Shown here piece after piece: positions 25,956 through 34,594 of a DNA stretch of 64,000 nt (positions are counted from its first letter, which is position 1; every line of letters starts with the position of its first letter). The DNA lies in assembly GCF_000739085.1 (NCBI RefSeq), contig NZ_CP009110.1, positions 4,092,001 through 4,156,000 on the forward strand, written 5' to 3'. The position numbers and the translations under genes are program-made. Below the pieces are notes generated by a model. It did not search any database and was not told the DNA's origin. It was given only the letters and a program-made list of their open reading frames with translations. The DNA comes from Amycolatopsis methanolica 239. Lineage in GTDB: Bacteria > Actinomycetota > Actinomycetes > Mycobacteriales > Pseudonocardiaceae.

Positions 25956-27118
25956 GGCATCCGCACCCTGACCCGGCACCCGGCCGCGGTGTTGCCGATC
26001 TCCATCGTTCCCCTCCAGCGCTGGGCTCGTTCCCGCATGGACACCACGCCGAGCCCGCCCGCGGGTGGCCCGGTCAGCCCGATCCCGTCGTCGCAGATCT
26101 CGACCACCAGTTCCCCGCCCGCCCTGGACACGCTGACCACCGCGGTGGTCGCCTGGGCGTGCTTGACGACGTTGTGCAGGCCCTCCTGCACGATGCGGAA
26201 CACGTCCTCGGCCTGCTCGGCGGGCAGTTCCGGCTGCTCGCCCGACCAGAACCGGATCTTCACGCCGGAGGAGGCCTGCACCGACTCGGCCAGCGTCCGC
26301 ACGGCCTCGCCGAGCCCGCGCCCGGCCAGTTCCAGCGGGTGCAGCTGCAGCACCAGGCCGCGCAGGTCGGCCAGGGCCTGCTGGGCCAGGTCGAGCAGTT
26401 CGTCGGCGATGTCGCGCACCTTGCCGTCGCCGGCGTGCGCGCGCAGCGCCTTGGCCTGCATCCGCATCGAAAACACCTGCTGCACCACCGAATCGTGCAG
26501 CTCGCGCGCCAACCGGGCCCGCTCCTCCAGCCGCGCCTCCTGCCGGGAGCGGGCCAGCAGATCGGCCGAGTCGACGGCCATCGCGGCCTGGTCGGCCATG
26601 GCCTCCAGGAACTCCAGCATCTCCCGCGCCGGGTCCTCGCCCGGCGAGTAGAACGCGTTGAGCACGCCGACCGCACGGCCGCGCACCACGAGCGGGACCG
26701 CGGCGAAGGTGTCCCAGTCGGGGGCACCCATGATCGCGTGCAGCGGGCCCCACGTGGGATCGGCCAGCACCGCGGCCTTGCGGTGCGGCACGACGATCCG
26801 CTTCTGGGCCTGGAACGCTTCGACGAACATCAGCCGGGCGCCCAGCTTGCGGCACTCCTCCAGGCGTTCGGTGAAGTCGTCGGCGCCGGTGAACCCGGCC
26901 TTGCCGACGACCCGCATGGTGCCGCCCTCGACGCGCAGGATCTGCACGGCCGCGATGTGCGTGGCCTGCACCACCTCCCGCGCCACGACGTCGAGCGTCA
27001 CGCTGAGCGAGGCCGCGTCGGCCACGCTGGACGCGGCGCGCGCGATCGCGGCGAGCCGCCGTTGCCCGTCCCCGGCCGTCCGCGCACCGCGGTGGCAGGC
27101 GCTCGTCAGTTCGCTCAA
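25943..27118 (-). CDS. GAF-domain HisKA_3 sensor histidine kinase (DevS/NarX-like)
   Basis: 391 residues, soluble, no membrane helix. One GAF domain spans ~30-185 (AVPLVVRGRAVGVLNAFYS). The dimerisation helix carries the phospho-His in ARLARELHDSVVQQ (His208), typical of HisKA_3, and the HATPase domain has HNVVKHAQAT, VEICDDGIG and GLGVVSMRERA. DevS/DosS kinases have two GAF domains with heme in the first; this one has a single GAF, so heme binding cannot be assumed. It forms an operon with the response regulator. Confidence 0.9.
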   Translation of the reverse strand: MSELTSACHRGARTAGDGQRRLAAIARAASSVADAASLSVTLDVVAREVVQATHIAAVQILRVEGGTMRVVGKAGFTGADDFTERLEECRKLGARLMFVEAFQAQKRIVVPHRKAAVLADPTWGPLHAIMGAPDWDTFAAVPLVVRGRAVGVLNAFYSPGEDPAREMLEFLEAMADQAAMAVDSADLLARSRQEARLEERARLARELHDSVVQQVFSMRMQAKALRAHAGDGKVRDIADELLDLAQQALADLRGLVLQLHPLELAGRGLGEAVRTLAESVQASSGVKIRFWSGEQPELPAEQAEDVFRIVQEGLHNVVKHAQATTAVVSVSRAGGELVVEICDDGIGLTGPPAGGLGVVSMRERAQRWRGTMEIGNTAAGCRVRVRMPCPR

Positions 27119-27133
27119 GCTGGACCCCTTCGT

Positions 27134-28204
27134 TCAGCGGCCCCCAGTCTCACCAGCGCAAGCGCCCGCACGCAAGTGATCCGCGACAGATGTCCTACTC
27201 CGGACGGCCGGGTCGATGCCGAGCCAGCGGAACGCGTTGCGCCACAAAAGGTCCGCTTCCTGCTCGGCGGGGAGCCCGAGCAGGCGGGCGGTGCGCCCGG
27301 CCGGTTCCTCGCGCGGCATGGCCGGGAAGTCCGAGCCGATCAGCAGCCGGTCGGCGCCGAGCAGGTCCACCAGGTAGCGCAGGGCGCGGGCGTCGAACAC
27401 CATCGAGTCGTAGTAGAACCGGCGGGCGCAGTCCAGCGGCGACGGGCCGTCGTCGGGCATGATCGCCCGCTCCCGCACCGGGGGTTCCTCGTTCCAGGTG
27501 CCGCTCCAGAAGTACTGGGCCCGGGTCACCATCAGGGGGAAGCCGCCCGCGGCGTGGCTGAAGGAGATCCGCAGGCCGGGGCACTTGGCCGCGGTCCCGC
27601 CGCTGATCAGCGACGCCGCCGCGAGCGCGCCCTCGATGCCGACCACGTACGTGCCCATCGCCGACGCCGGCAGGCGGTCCATCGGGGCCGGCATGGCGTG
27701 CACGAACACCGGCAGGTTCAGCCGCTCGGCCTCGGCGAAGAACGGCAGGAACCGTTCGTCGCCGATCGAGGCGCCGAGCACGTTGGACGCGATCTCCACG
27801 CCGCGCAGCCCGGCCTCGGCGATGGCGGTCAGCTCGGCGGCCGCGGTGTCCGGGTCCTGCATCGGCACCATCCCGAACCCGGCGAACCGCGCGGGGTCGG
27901 TGGCGCACAGCTGCGCGGTGAACTCGTTGACGTGCCGGGCGAGCGCGAGCCCGTCGGCGAGGGGCAGGTCGTAGCGCAGCAGCGGCGGCATCGGGGTGAG
28001 GACCTCGAAGTCCACCCCGGACACGGCCATCTCCTCGACCCTGCGCTCGGCGTCGAAGAACGCGTCCCGGGCACGGAAGCGCAGCGACCCGAACAGCAGC
28101 TCACGGGCCGTGTCGCCGTCGACCGGCGTCATGCGCGGGAAGCACTCCGGGGCGTCGGCCGGGTAGTCGCGGGGCAGCAGGTGGGCGTGGGCGTCGGCGA
28201 GCAT
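27134..28204 (-). CDS. Amidohydrolase family protein (ACMSD/aminocarboxymuconate decarboxylase-like)
   Basis: 356 residues from ATG 28204 with GAGGAG upstream. Metal ligands are visible: HxH at His6/His8, His169 (VFVHAMP), His217 (ISFSHAAGG) and Asp292 (LIGSDFP). This is the amidohydrolase_2 barrel found in ACMSD, orsellinate-type and gamma-resorcylate decarboxylases, as well as hydrolases. It is the last gene of a five-gene minus-strand operon with ADH, PaaK-like ligase, LLM oxidoreductase and ALDH, so a non-oxidative decarboxylation or ring hydrolysis in a degradation pathway is likely. Confidence 0.88.
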   Translation of the reverse strand: MLADAHAHLLPRDYPADAPECFPRMTPVDGDTARELLFGSLRFRARDAFFDAERRVEEMAVSGVDFEVLTPMPPLLRYDLPLADGLALARHVNEFTAQLCATDPARFAGFGMVPMQDPDTAAAELTAIAEAGLRGVEIASNVLGASIGDERFLPFFAEAERLNLPVFVHAMPAPMDRLPASAMGTYVVGIEGALAAASLISGGTAAKCPGLRISFSHAAGGFPLMVTRAQYFWSGTWNEEPPVRERAIMPDDGPSPLDCARRFYYDSMVFDARALRYLVDLLGADRLLIGSDFPAMPREEPAGRTARLLGLPAEQEADLLWRNAFRWLGIDPAVRSRTSVADHLRAGACAGETGGR

Positions 28205-28212
28205 CGGGCTCC

Positions 28213-29313
28213 TCACGGGTGGACGGAGACGTGGACGGCGGACTCGCCGGGCACCTCACCGGCGAGGGTCTCCATTGCCAGCGCCGCCTGTTCGAGGCCG
28301 AAGGTGTGGGTGTGCAGCTTCGCCAGCGGGTAGCGGCCGGATTCGATGATCGCGATGGCCTGCTTGTTGGCGGTCGCGTCCACCCCGAACGCGCCGACGA
28401 CGGTGAGGGCGCGGTTGATGATCAGGTCGGTGGGCACCGGGATCTCGCGGCCGCCCTTGAGCCCGGCCAGCACGACCCGCCCGCCCTGCCGGGCGGCCTT
28501 GAACGCGTCGGTGACCGGGGCGGCGGCCATCGGGGTGAGTTCCAGGACGACGTCGGCCATCGCGCCGCCGGTGACGTCGCCGACGAACTCGACGGTGTCC
28601 ACGGCGTCGTCGCCGTCCACGACGATCGCGTGGTCGGCGCCCAGGTCGAGGGCGAGGTCGAGCTTGTGCCGGTCGGACTCCAGCCCGGTGACGATGATCG
28701 AGCCCGCCCCGGCGTGCCGGGCGGCGATCACGCAGGACAGGCCGCGCTGCCCGGCGCCGAGCACCAGCACGGTGTCGCCGAGCCCGACCTGGCCGAGCCC
28801 GCACGCCCACCGCACCCCGGCGCCGAGCGGGTTGAACATGGCCGCGACCTCGACCGGCACCGACTTGTCGATTTTGTGCAGCACCGCGCCGGGTGAGAGG
28901 TAGAGGTGCTCGGCGAGCCCGCCCCACAGCGACGGCGCGACGTCGATGCCGGTGACGCCGTGGCCGCGCGTGCGGTTGGGGCAGAACTGGTAGCGGCCGG
29001 TCAGGCAATGGTGGCAGGACCGGCACGGGATGATGACCTCCAGCGCGACCCGGTCCCCCGGCTGCACGCCCCACCGCTTCGCGGCTTCGTCGCCGATCTC
29101 CTCGACGATGCCGAGCGGTTCGTGGCCGGGGATCACCGGGCCACCGGAGCCCATGCGCAGGTGTCCCTTGTAGGCCTCGACGTCGCTGCCGCAGATGCCG
29201 TTGGCCTCCACGCGCAACAACCCGGTGTCCGGTCCGATCTCCGGGCGCGGGAACTCCCGCATCTCGATGGCGCGCGGGCCGGTCTGCACGGCGGCGCGGA
29301 CGGTTTCTCCCAT
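28213..29313 (-). CDS. Zinc-dependent medium-chain alcohol dehydrogenase
   Basis: 366 residues. Catalytic-zinc ligands are Cys41 and His64-Glu65 (IPGHEPLG); the structural zinc cysteines are 97, 100, 103 and 111 (PCRSCHHCLTGRYQFC). The dinucleotide motif is VLVLGAGQRGLS, followed by an acidic residue region consistent with NAD. The protein belongs to the threonine-dehydrogenase-like branch acting on secondary or polyol alcohols. ATG 29313; 19 bp separate it from the ligase gene upstream. It probably oxidises an intermediate of the pathway encoded by this operon. Confidence 0.9.
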   Translation of the reverse strand: MGETVRAAVQTGPRAIEMREFPRPEIGPDTGLLRVEANGICGSDVEAYKGHLRMGSGGPVIPGHEPLGIVEEIGDEAAKRWGVQPGDRVALEVIIPCRSCHHCLTGRYQFCPNRTRGHGVTGIDVAPSLWGGLAEHLYLSPGAVLHKIDKSVPVEVAAMFNPLGAGVRWACGLGQVGLGDTVLVLGAGQRGLSCVIAARHAGAGSIIVTGLESDRHKLDLALDLGADHAIVVDGDDAVDTVEFVGDVTGGAMADVVLELTPMAAAPVTDAFKAARQGGRVVLAGLKGGREIPVPTDLIINRALTVVGAFGVDATANKQAIAIIESGRYPLAKLHTHTFGLEQAALAMETLAGEVPGESAVHVSVHP

Positions 29314-29331
29314 GGCAAGGCGCCTTTCTGC

Positions 29332-30621
29332 TCAGCCGGCGAGCCGGGTCAGGCGGGACTTCATCTCGGAGCGCTCCAGCGATCCGGGCGGGACGAGGGT
29401 GACCGCGGCCCGCACCGACAGGCGGGAGCGGATCAGGTGCTCCAGTTCGCCGCGCAGCTGGTCGCGGTCGCCGGGGTGCTCGCCCCATTCGGCCTCGACG
29501 CACAGCGGCGGTTGGACGCGCGGGCCCGGTCCGGGCAGCACGATCTGCACCGCGCCGGTGGTGCGCGGGTGCAGGGTCTGCACCAGGTCGCGCACGGCGG
29601 AGGGGAACACGTTGACGCCGAGCACGATCAGCATGTCGTCGGTGCGCCCGACACAGCGGATCAGCGGGGCGCCGTCGGCCGCGAGGCCGGTGACGACGAC
29701 CCGGTCGCGGGTGCGGAACCGGACCAGCGGGCAGCATTCGCGGTCGAGGGAGGTGTAGACCAGCTCGCCGGTGGCGCCGGGCTCGGGGACGACGGGCCGG
29801 CCGGTGTCCGGGTCGATCAGCTCGACGACGACGTGCCGCCCGCCGGTGAACCGCATCCCGCCGGTGCCCGGTTCCTCGCCGAACAGGACCGGCGCCATGT
29901 CGGCGTTGCCGAGCCCTTCGGTGACGGTCGCGCCCCATTCGGCTTCCACGTGCGCGCGGAACGCGGGTTCTCCCCCGCCGGGTTCGCCGCCGACGAACAC
30001 CTTCCGCACCCCGAACTCGCGGGGGTCGCGGCCGTGCGAGCGCAGGTACTCGGCGAGGTAGCGGGCGTAGGACGGGGTCGAGTGCAGCGCGGTGACGCCG
30101 AGGGTTTCCAGTGCCAGCAACGCTTTCTCCGACGCGCCGGTGCCGATCGGGATGACGGTGGAGCCGATGGATTCGAGCGCGTCGCGGATGGGCAGGCCGC
30201 CGACGAACAGGGTGAGCCCGGCGCCGTGCAGGACGACGTCGTCGGGGCGGGCGCCCATGGTGCGGAAGGCGCGGGCCACCATTTCGGTCCAGGACTGGGC
30301 GTCGCGGCGGGTGACGCCGACCCAGCTGGGTTTGCCGGTGGTGCCGGTGGAGGCGTGCACGCGGATCACCTCGGCCAGGCCGGTGCCGGCGTGGCGGCCC
30401 AGCGGCGGCGCGGCGGCCTGCGACTCGCGCAGCATGGCCTTGGTGGTGAAGGGCAGTTTCGGCAGGTCGACGAGCGAGTCGACGGCGGCGGGCTGGACGC
30501 CGTGCCCGGTCCAGAGGTCGGCGTAGAACGGCGACCGCGCGGGCAGTGCCCGCAGCTGTTCGCGCAGCGCTGCGGTGACGGCCTCGCGGTCCGCGGGCGC
30601 GACGAAATCGGGTGTGACCAC
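29332..30621 (-). CDS. PaaK-like adenylate-forming CoA ligase
   Basis: 429 residues from GTG 30621, with GAAAGG 7 nt upstream. RVHASTGTTGKPSWVGVT is the ATP/AMP-binding P-loop, LHSTPSYARYLAEYL, GGEPGGGEPAFR and CVGRTDDMLIVLGVNVFPSAV are those of the phenylacetate-CoA ligase group, and the C-terminal SEMKSRLTRL holds the expected Lys. No paaABCDE epoxidase genes are nearby, so the substrate need not be phenylacetate; an aromatic or heterocyclic acid is the best guess. Its operon partners are an ADH, an ALDH and a luciferase-like enzyme. Confidence 0.87.
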   Translation of the reverse strand: MVTPDFVAPADREAVTAALREQLRALPARSPFYADLWTGHGVQPAAVDSLVDLPKLPFTTKAMLRESQAAAPPLGRHAGTGLAEVIRVHASTGTTGKPSWVGVTRRDAQSWTEMVARAFRTMGARPDDVVLHGAGLTLFVGGLPIRDALESIGSTVIPIGTGASEKALLALETLGVTALHSTPSYARYLAEYLRSHGRDPREFGVRKVFVGGEPGGGEPAFRAHVEAEWGATVTEGLGNADMAPVLFGEEPGTGGMRFTGGRHVVVELIDPDTGRPVVPEPGATGELVYTSLDRECCPLVRFRTRDRVVVTGLAADGAPLIRCVGRTDDMLIVLGVNVFPSAVRDLVQTLHPRTTGAVQIVLPGPGPRVQPPLCVEAEWGEHPGDRDQLRGELEHLIRSRLSVRAAVTLVPPGSLERSEMKSRLTRLAG

Positions 30622-30638
30622 AGGAGGACCTTTCGGGC

Positions 30639-31586
30639 TCAGCCGGCCGTGAGCGCGGGCCGCGCGACGTGGGGAAGGACCTCGGCGCCGAGCAGGGCGA
30701 TGTGCTCGAGGTCGTGGATGTCGTAGATGTGCAGGTACACGGTGTCCGCGCCGGCGTCGGCCAGGTCGCCGATCCGGTCGACGACCTGGGCCGGGGTGCC
30801 GACGGCGGCGTTCTCGCGGATGAAGTCGGAGCCGATGATCTCGCCGCGGCGGGCGGCTTCGGCGCGGGTGGCACCGCAGGCGACGGGCAGCACCGCGGAC
30901 AGCCGCGGCTCGGCGGGGTCGCGGCCGATCGCCTCGCAGGCCCGGTGGAAGGTCGCGTAGCGTTCGCGCAGATCGCCGCCGAGGGCGCCGTTGAACTCAC
31001 TGGCATAGCGCGCCGCGATCGCCGGGGTGCGTTTCGGGCCGCTGCCGCCGACGATGACCGGCGGGTGCGGGTCCTGGACCGGGCGGGGCGGGGTCCGGTT
31101 GTCGTCGATGCGGTAGTGCTTGCCCTCGAAGGAAAACGGGCTCTCGCGCCACAGGCCGGTAATGATCGCCAGCTGTTCCTCCAGCCGGTCGAACCGCTCA
31201 CCGGTGCCGGGGAACGGGATGCCGAACGCGGCGTGCTCGCGTTCGTACCAGCCGGTGCCCAGTCCGAGTTCGGCGCGGCCGCCACTCATCTCGTCGAGGC
31301 TGGCGACGATGGTGGCGAGGATGCCGGGCTGGCGGAAAGTAGCGGCGCCGACCAGCGCGCCGAGCCGCACCCGGCTGGTGTCGCGCGCGAGGCCGCCGAG
31401 GGTGGTCCAGCAGTCGGTGGGCCGGTAGGTGGTGTCGGTGGGGTCGACGCCGAGCAGGTGGTCGGAGCGGAAGAACGCGTCGAAGCCGGCGTCCTCGGTG
31501 GCTCGGGCCAAGGCGAGGATGTCGTCGTAGCCGGCGCCGTGGCGGGGCTCCATGAGCACCCGCAGCCGCCGGTCAGAGTGTGCCAC
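30639..31586 (-). CDS. LLM-class F420/flavin-dependent oxidoreductase
   Basis: 315 residues; GTG 31586 overlaps the ALDH stop. FFRSDHLLGV, LGALVGAATFRQPGILATIVASLDEMSGGR and LGLGTGWYEREH are typical of TIGR03560-like F420-dependent LLM proteins, with GGSGPKRTPAIAARYA as the phosphate-binding part. The barrel is complete. Such enzymes perform hydride transfers or monooxygenations on aromatic or heterocyclic compounds. Position between the CoA ligase and the ALDH genes suggests an early ring- or side-chain-modifying step. Confidence 0.88.
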   Translation of the reverse strand: MAHSDRRLRVLMEPRHGAGYDDILALARATEDAGFDAFFRSDHLLGVDPTDTTYRPTDCWTTLGGLARDTSRVRLGALVGAATFRQPGILATIVASLDEMSGGRAELGLGTGWYEREHAAFGIPFPGTGERFDRLEEQLAIITGLWRESPFSFEGKHYRIDDNRTPPRPVQDPHPPVIVGGSGPKRTPAIAARYASEFNGALGGDLRERYATFHRACEAIGRDPAEPRLSAVLPVACGATRAEAARRGEIIGSDFIRENAAVGTPAQVVDRIGDLADAGADTVYLHIYDIHDLEHIALLGAEVLPHVARPALTAG

Positions 31587-33030
31587 GCAGCGACACCGCC
31601 TTCACCTGGGTGTAGTCGAGCACGGCGTCGGCGCCCATGGTGCGGCCGAAGCCGCTGCGCTTGTAGCCGCCGAACGGCGCGCCGGTGACCCCGGCGCCGA
31701 GCGCGGCGTTGACCGCGACCTGCCCGGCCTGCAGCCCCTTCGACATCCGCACCGCGCGGCCGAGGTCCCGCGTCCACACTGATGCGACGAGGCCGTATTC
31801 GGTGCCGTTCGCCGCTTCCAGCGCGTCCTCTTCGGACTCGACCGGGATGACCGACAGCACCGGGCCGAAGATCTCCTCCTGGGCGATGCGCATGTCCGGG
31901 GCGACGCGGTCGAACAGCGTCGGCTGGACGAAGAAGCCGCGGTCGAACCCGTCCGGTACGCCGCCGCCGAGGACCAGTTCCGCGCCCTCCTCGCGGCCGA
32001 GGCGCACGTAGTCCAGGACGCGGGCGTGCTGCTTGGCGTTGATGAGCGGGCCCATCTGGACCGGCTCGTGCCACGGCCCGACGCGCACCTTCGCCAGGTG
32101 CTCGGCCAGCCGCTGCACGACCTCGGCGTGCACGGACCGCTCGACGACGACGCGGGACCCGGCGGCGCAGATCTGCCCGGTGTTGAGCGTGATGCCCATG
32201 GCGATCGCGGGGATCGCGGCGTCCAGGTCGGCGTCGGCGAAGAGCACCTGGGGCGACTTGCCGCCCAGTTCCAGGTGCAGCGGCACGAGGTTGCGCGCGC
32301 AGGCGGCCATCACGAGCGAGCCGGTTTCCGGGGAGCCGGTGAAGCTCATGCGCCGGATGCCCGGGTGCACCGGCAGTGCCGCGCCCGCTTCGCCGCCGTA
32401 GCCGGTGACGACGTTGACCACGCCGGGCGGGATGCCCGCGTCGAGCGTGAGCCGGGCCAGCGCGAGCGGGGTGAGCGGCGCGTCCTCGGCGGGTTTGACG
32501 ACGATGGTGTTGCCCGCGGCGATGGCGGCGCCGACGTCGTTGACGAACATCGGGCCGGGCGCGTTCCACGGGATGATGCTGCCGACCACGCCGTACGGTT
32601 CACGCAGGGTCAGCCCGAGCACGCCGGGGCCGGCGGGCAGCGACACGCCCTGCACCTTGTCGGCCTGCCCGGCGATGAAGGTGAGGATCCGCGCCAGCGG
32701 CGGCGGTCCCCAGTGCGGGCGGCCGACCTCGCGCGATTCGAGCTGGTCGATCTCGGTTTCGTGCTGCTCGATCAGTTGCACCCACCGCAGGATCAGCTTG
32801 CCGCGCTCGGTGGCGGGGGTGTCGCGCCAGGCCGGGAAGGCGGCCTGCGCGGCGGTGACCGCGGCGTCGATGTCGGCGGCGCCGCCGCGGGGAACCCGGG
32901 CGATGACGTCACCGGTGGCCGGGTCGAGCACGTCGATGCTGTCCCCGCCGGCCGCAGGGAGCCAGTCGCCGCCGACGAGGTGGGTGTTCTCCGTGACCAG
33001 GGCCCCGGGGCCTGGCAGAACAGTCGTCAT
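31573..33030 (-). CDS. NAD(P)-dependent aldehyde dehydrogenase
   Basis: 485 residues. General base Glu254 in LELGGKSP and catalytic Cys288 in GQICAAGSR are present; IIPWNAPGPM and FTGSPETG line the cofactor site. The C-terminus KRSGFGRTMGADAVLDYTQVKAV is typical of the betaine/vanillin/salicylaldehyde group. First gene of the five-gene operon, with a GAGGAGAG ribosome site before ATG 33030. It is divergent from an MHS transporter, and the 268-bp gap between should hold both promoters. It probably makes the acid that the PaaK-like ligase activates. Confidence 0.92.
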   Translation of the reverse strand: MTTVLPGPGALVTENTHLVGGDWLPAAGGDSIDVLDPATGDVIARVPRGGAADIDAAVTAAQAAFPAWRDTPATERGKLILRWVQLIEQHETEIDQLESREVGRPHWGPPPLARILTFIAGQADKVQGVSLPAGPGVLGLTLREPYGVVGSIIPWNAPGPMFVNDVGAAIAAGNTIVVKPAEDAPLTPLALARLTLDAGIPPGVVNVVTGYGGEAGAALPVHPGIRRMSFTGSPETGSLVMAACARNLVPLHLELGGKSPQVLFADADLDAAIPAIAMGITLNTGQICAAGSRVVVERSVHAEVVQRLAEHLAKVRVGPWHEPVQMGPLINAKQHARVLDYVRLGREEGAELVLGGGVPDGFDRGFFVQPTLFDRVAPDMRIAQEEIFGPVLSVIPVESEEDALEAANGTEYGLVASVWTRDLGRAVRMSKGLQAGQVAVNAALGAGVTGAPFGGYKRSGFGRTMGADAVLDYTQVKAVSLRGTL

Positions 33031-33126
33031 AACCGCTCTCCTCGCTGTTGGTGAACCCGACTCTGCCGGGCCCGCGGCGAGCGGAGCGAGGCGTCTTTCG
33101 CGACGCGGAAAGGGTTCGCCGGGTGC

Positions 33127-33195
33127 TCAGAACTTGCTGCTGGTCTCGGCGAGGACGCCGGCGAGCAGGTCGTGTCGGTGCGGTCCGTACGACAT
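33127..33195 (-). CDS. Possible 22-residue small ORF in the divergent leader
   Basis: ATG to TGA on the minus strand gives a 22-residue peptide ending DLLAGVLAETSSKF. It lies upstream of the ALDH gene. The ending looks like a protein C-terminus, so it may be a relic of a lost gene or a leader peptide, or chance. No clear ribosome site. Confidence 0.2.
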   Translation of the reverse strand: MSYGPHRHDLLAGVLAETSSKF

Positions 33196-33252
33196 CCGTC
33201 GCGGGCCGCGCGCGGCAAGGGGCCGACGACGTGCGCCTGCCGTGCTCCTTTA

Positions 33253-33275
33253 CTGGAGGCACCCGTTTCCTCCAG
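33253..33275. promoter_or_regulatory. Inverted repeat upstream of the MHS transporter
   Basis: CTGGAGG (33253-33259) and CCTCCAG (33269-33275), 24 nt before the transporter start. It could be an IclR-type operator or a leader hairpin. Confidence 0.35.
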
Positions 33276-33298
33276 AGTCGAAGGTGGGTGGCTGCCGC

Positions 33299-34594
33299 AT
33301 GGCCGGTTCGACACCCAGCAGGGCCTCGATCCTGCTGGCCAGCTGCATCGGGACGTCGATCGAGTGGTACGACTACTACGTCTTCGGCAGCGCCTCGGCG
33401 CTGGTGTTCGGATCGTTGTTCTTCCCGTCGTTCTCCCCGGTGGCCGGCACGCTCGCGGCGTTCGGCACGTTCGCGGTCGGCTTCATCGCGCGCCCGCTCG
33501 GCGGCGCGGTGATCGGGCACTTCGGCGACCGCATCGGCCGCAAGTCGATGCTCGTGCTGACGCTGATGCTCGCCGGGCTGGCCACGTTCCTGATCGGCCT
33601 GCTGCCGACGTACGCGGCGATCGGGGTGGCCGCGCCGATCCTGCTGGTGTTCCTGCGGCTGGTGCAGGGGTTCGGCGTTGGCGGCGAGTGGGGCGGCGCG
33701 GTGCTGGTCGCTACCGAGCACGCCACGCCGCGGCAGCGCGCGGTATACGGCAGCTTCGCGCAGTTCGGTGTGCCGATCGGGGTGCTGACCTCGAACCTGG
33801 TGTTCCTGCTGGTCGTGGAGACCACCGGCGACGGGTTCGCCACGTGGGGCTGGCGGATCCCGTTCCTGGTCAGCGTCGCGCTGCTGGTGGTCGGGATGCT
33901 GGTGCGGCGCACGCTGACCGAGAGCCCGGAGTTCCAGCGGGTGCGCGCGACGCGGCAGGTCAGCCGGGTGCCCGCGGCGACGCTGCTGCGGGAACGGCCG
34001 GGCACGCTGCTGCTGGCGAGCCTGGCCGCGATCGCGCCACCCGCGGTGGGTTACACGGTGATGGTCTACATGCTCAGCTACGGCACGCAGGCCGCCGGCT
34101 TCGAGCGCAGCACGCTGCTGACGCTGATCCTGGCCTCGACGGTGCTGTGGATCGCGGGGATCTACGTGGCGGCGCGGTGCGCGGACCGCTGGGGCAGCAA
34201 GCCGGTGTACGCGATCGGCGCGGGTTTCGCGGTGGTGTGGGCGTGGCCGCTGTTCCTGCTCGTCGACACCGGGAGCGTGGGCGCGGCGCTGCTCGCGTTC
34301 ATGGTCGCCGGGATCGTGCAGGCGATCATGGCCGGCGCGCAGGGCGCGTTGTTCACCGAGATCTTCCCGGCGCGGATGCGGTTCAGCGGCGCCTCGATCG
34401 CCTACCAGATGGGGGGTCTGGTGGGTGGCGCGGTGACGCCGCTGGCCGCGACCGGGTTGTACAGCGCCTACCACTCGTCGACGCCGATCGCCGTCTACTT
34501 GGGACTGTTGTGTGCGGTGAGCCTCGTTGCGGTGCTGGTGCTGCCCGCGCCGTCGCGGGCCGCGGTGCCCGAGGCCGTCGGGAGCGTACGATGA
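33299..34594 (+). CDS. MHS-family MFS transporter (metabolite:H+ symporter)
   Basis: 431 residues, about 12 membrane helices. SCIGTSIEWYDYYVFGSASALVF is the MHS hallmark at the N-terminus, GHFGDRIGRKSMLVLTL is the loop 2-3 motif, and LRLVQGFGVGGEWGGAVLVATEH is conserved. This family imports organic acids such as shikimate, alpha-ketoglutarate, proline or protocatechuate-like compounds. ATG 33299, ribosome site AAGGTGGG. The stop overlaps the IclR regulator (ATGA), and the operon is divergent from the ALDH-ligase-amidohydrolase genes, so it is the likely importer for that pathway's substrate. Confidence 0.9.
   Translation: MAGSTPSRASILLASCIGTSIEWYDYYVFGSASALVFGSLFFPSFSPVAGTLAAFGTFAVGFIARPLGGAVIGHFGDRIGRKSMLVLTLMLAGLATFLIGLLPTYAAIGVAAPILLVFLRLVQGFGVGGEWGGAVLVATEHATPRQRAVYGSFAQFGVPIGVLTSNLVFLLVVETTGDGFATWGWRIPFLVSVALLVVGMLVRRTLTESPEFQRVRATRQVSRVPAATLLRERPGTLLLASLAAIAPPAVGYTVMVYMLSYGTQAAGFERSTLLTLILASTVLWIAGIYVAARCADRWGSKPVYAIGAGFAVVWAWPLFLLVDTGSVGAALLAFMVAGIVQAIMAGAQGALFTEIFPARMRFSGASIAYQMGGLVGGAVTPLAATGLYSAYHSSTPIAVYLGLLCAVSLVAVLVLPAPSRAAVPEAVGSVR

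Noticed and set aside
25880-28333. An 817-codon plus-strand frame
   Set aside because: Antisense to the histidine kinase and amidohydrolase genes, which have clear families and ribosome sites.
29332-30621. Naming the PaaK-like ligase as paaK
   Set aside because: None of the other phenylacetate genes is nearby, so the substrate cannot be assigned.
28256-31285. A 1,009-codon minus-strand open frame
   Set aside because: It is an out-of-frame shadow of the ADH, ligase and LLM genes: Arg/Pro/Ala-rich, no protein family, caused by high GC.
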